Source: Desertivirga arenae | GTDB lineage: Bacteria > Bacteroidota > Bacteroidia > Sphingobacteriales > Sphingobacteriaceae | DNA length: 64,000 nt | NCBI RefSeq assembly: GCF_017355785.1 | Contig: NZ_JAFEWE010000009.1 | Coordinates: forward strand, 1 to 64,000 | Direction: 5' to 3' | Part shown: positions 63,374 through 64,000 of the stretch, one piece after another | Numbering within the stretch: the stretch's first letter is position 1 | Layout: the number at the start of each line of letters is the position of its first letter | Translations under genes and position numbers: made by a program | Notes under the pieces: generated by a model | The model's input: only the letters and a program-made list of their open reading frames with translations | Databases searched by the model: none | What the model was told of the DNA's origin: nothing

Positions 63374-64000
63374 ATGAGTTTAGAGATCAAGGTTCCGCCG
63401 GTAGGCGAATCAATTTCAGAAGTAACATTGTCCCGTTGGATTAAGAAGGATGGTGACCAGGTTGAAATGGATGAAGTTATCGCTGAACTTGAATCTGATA
63501 AAGCCACTTTTGAGCTAACAGCTGAAAAGGCAGGAACTTTAAAAACGATTGCTGCTGAAGGCGATACATTAGCAATTGGTGCCATTGTAGCATCAGTTGA
63601 AGAGAGTGGCGCTGCAGCTGCTGCGGCTCCTTCTTTGTCAGAAGAGGTAGTTGGTGGCCAGGAGCCTGTAGCTATGGAAAGCAGAGTTGTTGAAGTGAAA
63701 GTTCCGCCAGTGGGCGAATCAATCACTGAGGTTACTCTTTCAAGATGGTTAAAGGCTGAAGGTGAAGTTGTTGCAATGGATGAGCAGATTGCCGAACTGG
63801 AGTCTGACAAAGCTACATTTGAATTAACTGCAGAAGTTGCAGGTACTTTGAAGTATGTAGCTAAAGAAGGTGATACTTTAGAGATCGGTGCTATTGTTTG
63901 TCAGATTGCTTCTGGTGCTGCCGCTCCCGCTGCTAAGCCAGCAGCGAGTTCAGCTCCTGAGGCAAAAGCATCAACAGCAGCATCGTCTGCAAATTCTTAC
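63374..64000 (+). CDS. sucB: 2-oxoglutarate dehydrogenase E2 (dihydrolipoyl succinyltransferase), 5' part
   Basis: The frame from ATG 63374 is open to the window end (209 codons), so it is incomplete only because the window stops. It encodes two tandem lipoyl domains, with lipoylated Lys43 and Lys146 in identical ESDKATFELTA motifs, followed by an Ala/Pro-rich linker. The E1-binding and catalytic domains lie beyond the window. Most single-organism E2o proteins described in E. coli have one lipoyl domain, so the duplication is notable. It follows sucA by 25 bases. Confidence 0.92.
   Translation, partial: MSLEIKVPPVGESISEVTLSRWIKKDGDQVEMDEVIAELESDKATFELTAEKAGTLKTIAAEGDTLAIGAIVASVEESGAAAAAAPSLSEEVVGGQEPVAMESRVVEVKVPPVGESITEVTLSRWLKAEGEVVAMDEQIAELESDKATFELTAEVAGTLKYVAKEGDTLEIGAIVCQIASGAAAPAAKPAASSAPEAKASTAASSANSY

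Noticed and set aside
63355-63810. 151-codon minus-strand Ser/Ala-rich frame
   Set aside because: Antisense to the duplicated lipoyl domains of sucB; its internal repeat is explained by that duplication.

Overview
The window looks like chromosome from a Bacteroidota, most likely a Sphingobacteriaceae member (Pedobacter or a close relative). The basis is: many -7 elements of the Bacteroidota form TAnnTTTG, few Shine-Dalgarno sequences, Bacteroidota-typical families (DUF4293, DUF177 next to rpmF-plsX-fabH-accB-accC, SusC-less secreted glycosidases, FKBP lipoproteins), and moderately AT-rich DNA. I see no tRNA, rRNA, CRISPR array, insertion sequence or prophage. Species-level placement is inference.

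Layout. 1-6.4 kb holds two paralogous lipoproteins, a sugar nucleotidyltransferase, an M42 aminopeptidase, truA and a DUF4293 protein. 6.5-23.3 kb is a pectin (rhamnogalacturonan) degradation block: a GH28 gene, a five-gene minus-strand operon (GH105, rhamnogalacturonan acetylesterase, GH28, GH106 rhamnosidase, GH2), and a divergent plus-strand operon (GH43/GH117-like propeller, GH28, an orphan alpha/alpha-barrel protein). 23.4-32.1 kb interrupts this with an OmpR-type two-component system, a UspA-like protein, a bestrophin, an outer-membrane protein, a metallophosphatase lipoprotein, an LtaS-like membrane enzyme and a PAS histidine kinase. 32.3-39.6 kb resumes the pectin theme: two more acetylesterases, a second GH105, L-rhamnose mutarotase, a second GH106 and a GntR-type sensor-regulator.

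39.6-44.3 kb carries a fused trehalose-6-phosphate synthase/phosphatase, a gene-poor stretch with two DnaA-box matches, a small hypothetical gene, a 2-hydroxyacid dehydrogenase and rsmA. 44.3-44.7 kb is non-coding and contains five perfect-register 11-bp tandem repeats. 44.7-53.6 kb is housekeeping: pdxA, then DUF177-rpmF-plsX-fabH and accB-accC (fatty-acid synthesis), tatC, rpiB and an M28 peptidase. 53.7-60.4 kb has an outer-membrane protein, two FKBP lipoproteins and a cluster with two photolyase/cryptochrome genes. 60.5-64 kb has sucA and the start of sucB, which is cut by the window end.

How the genes fit together: the secreted GH28, acetylesterase, GH105, GH106 and GH2 enzymes have the activities expected to strip acetyl groups, cut rhamnogalacturonan and release L-rhamnose. 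The cytosolic mutarotase would prepare rhamnose for catabolism, and the GntR protein is the obvious candidate regulator. No polysaccharide lyase, no SusC/SusD pair and no rhamnose isomerase or kinase is present in the window, so uptake and catabolism must be encoded elsewhere. Coordinates of starts were corrected from the longest reading frames where a signal peptide, lipobox or family alignment pointed to an internal start.
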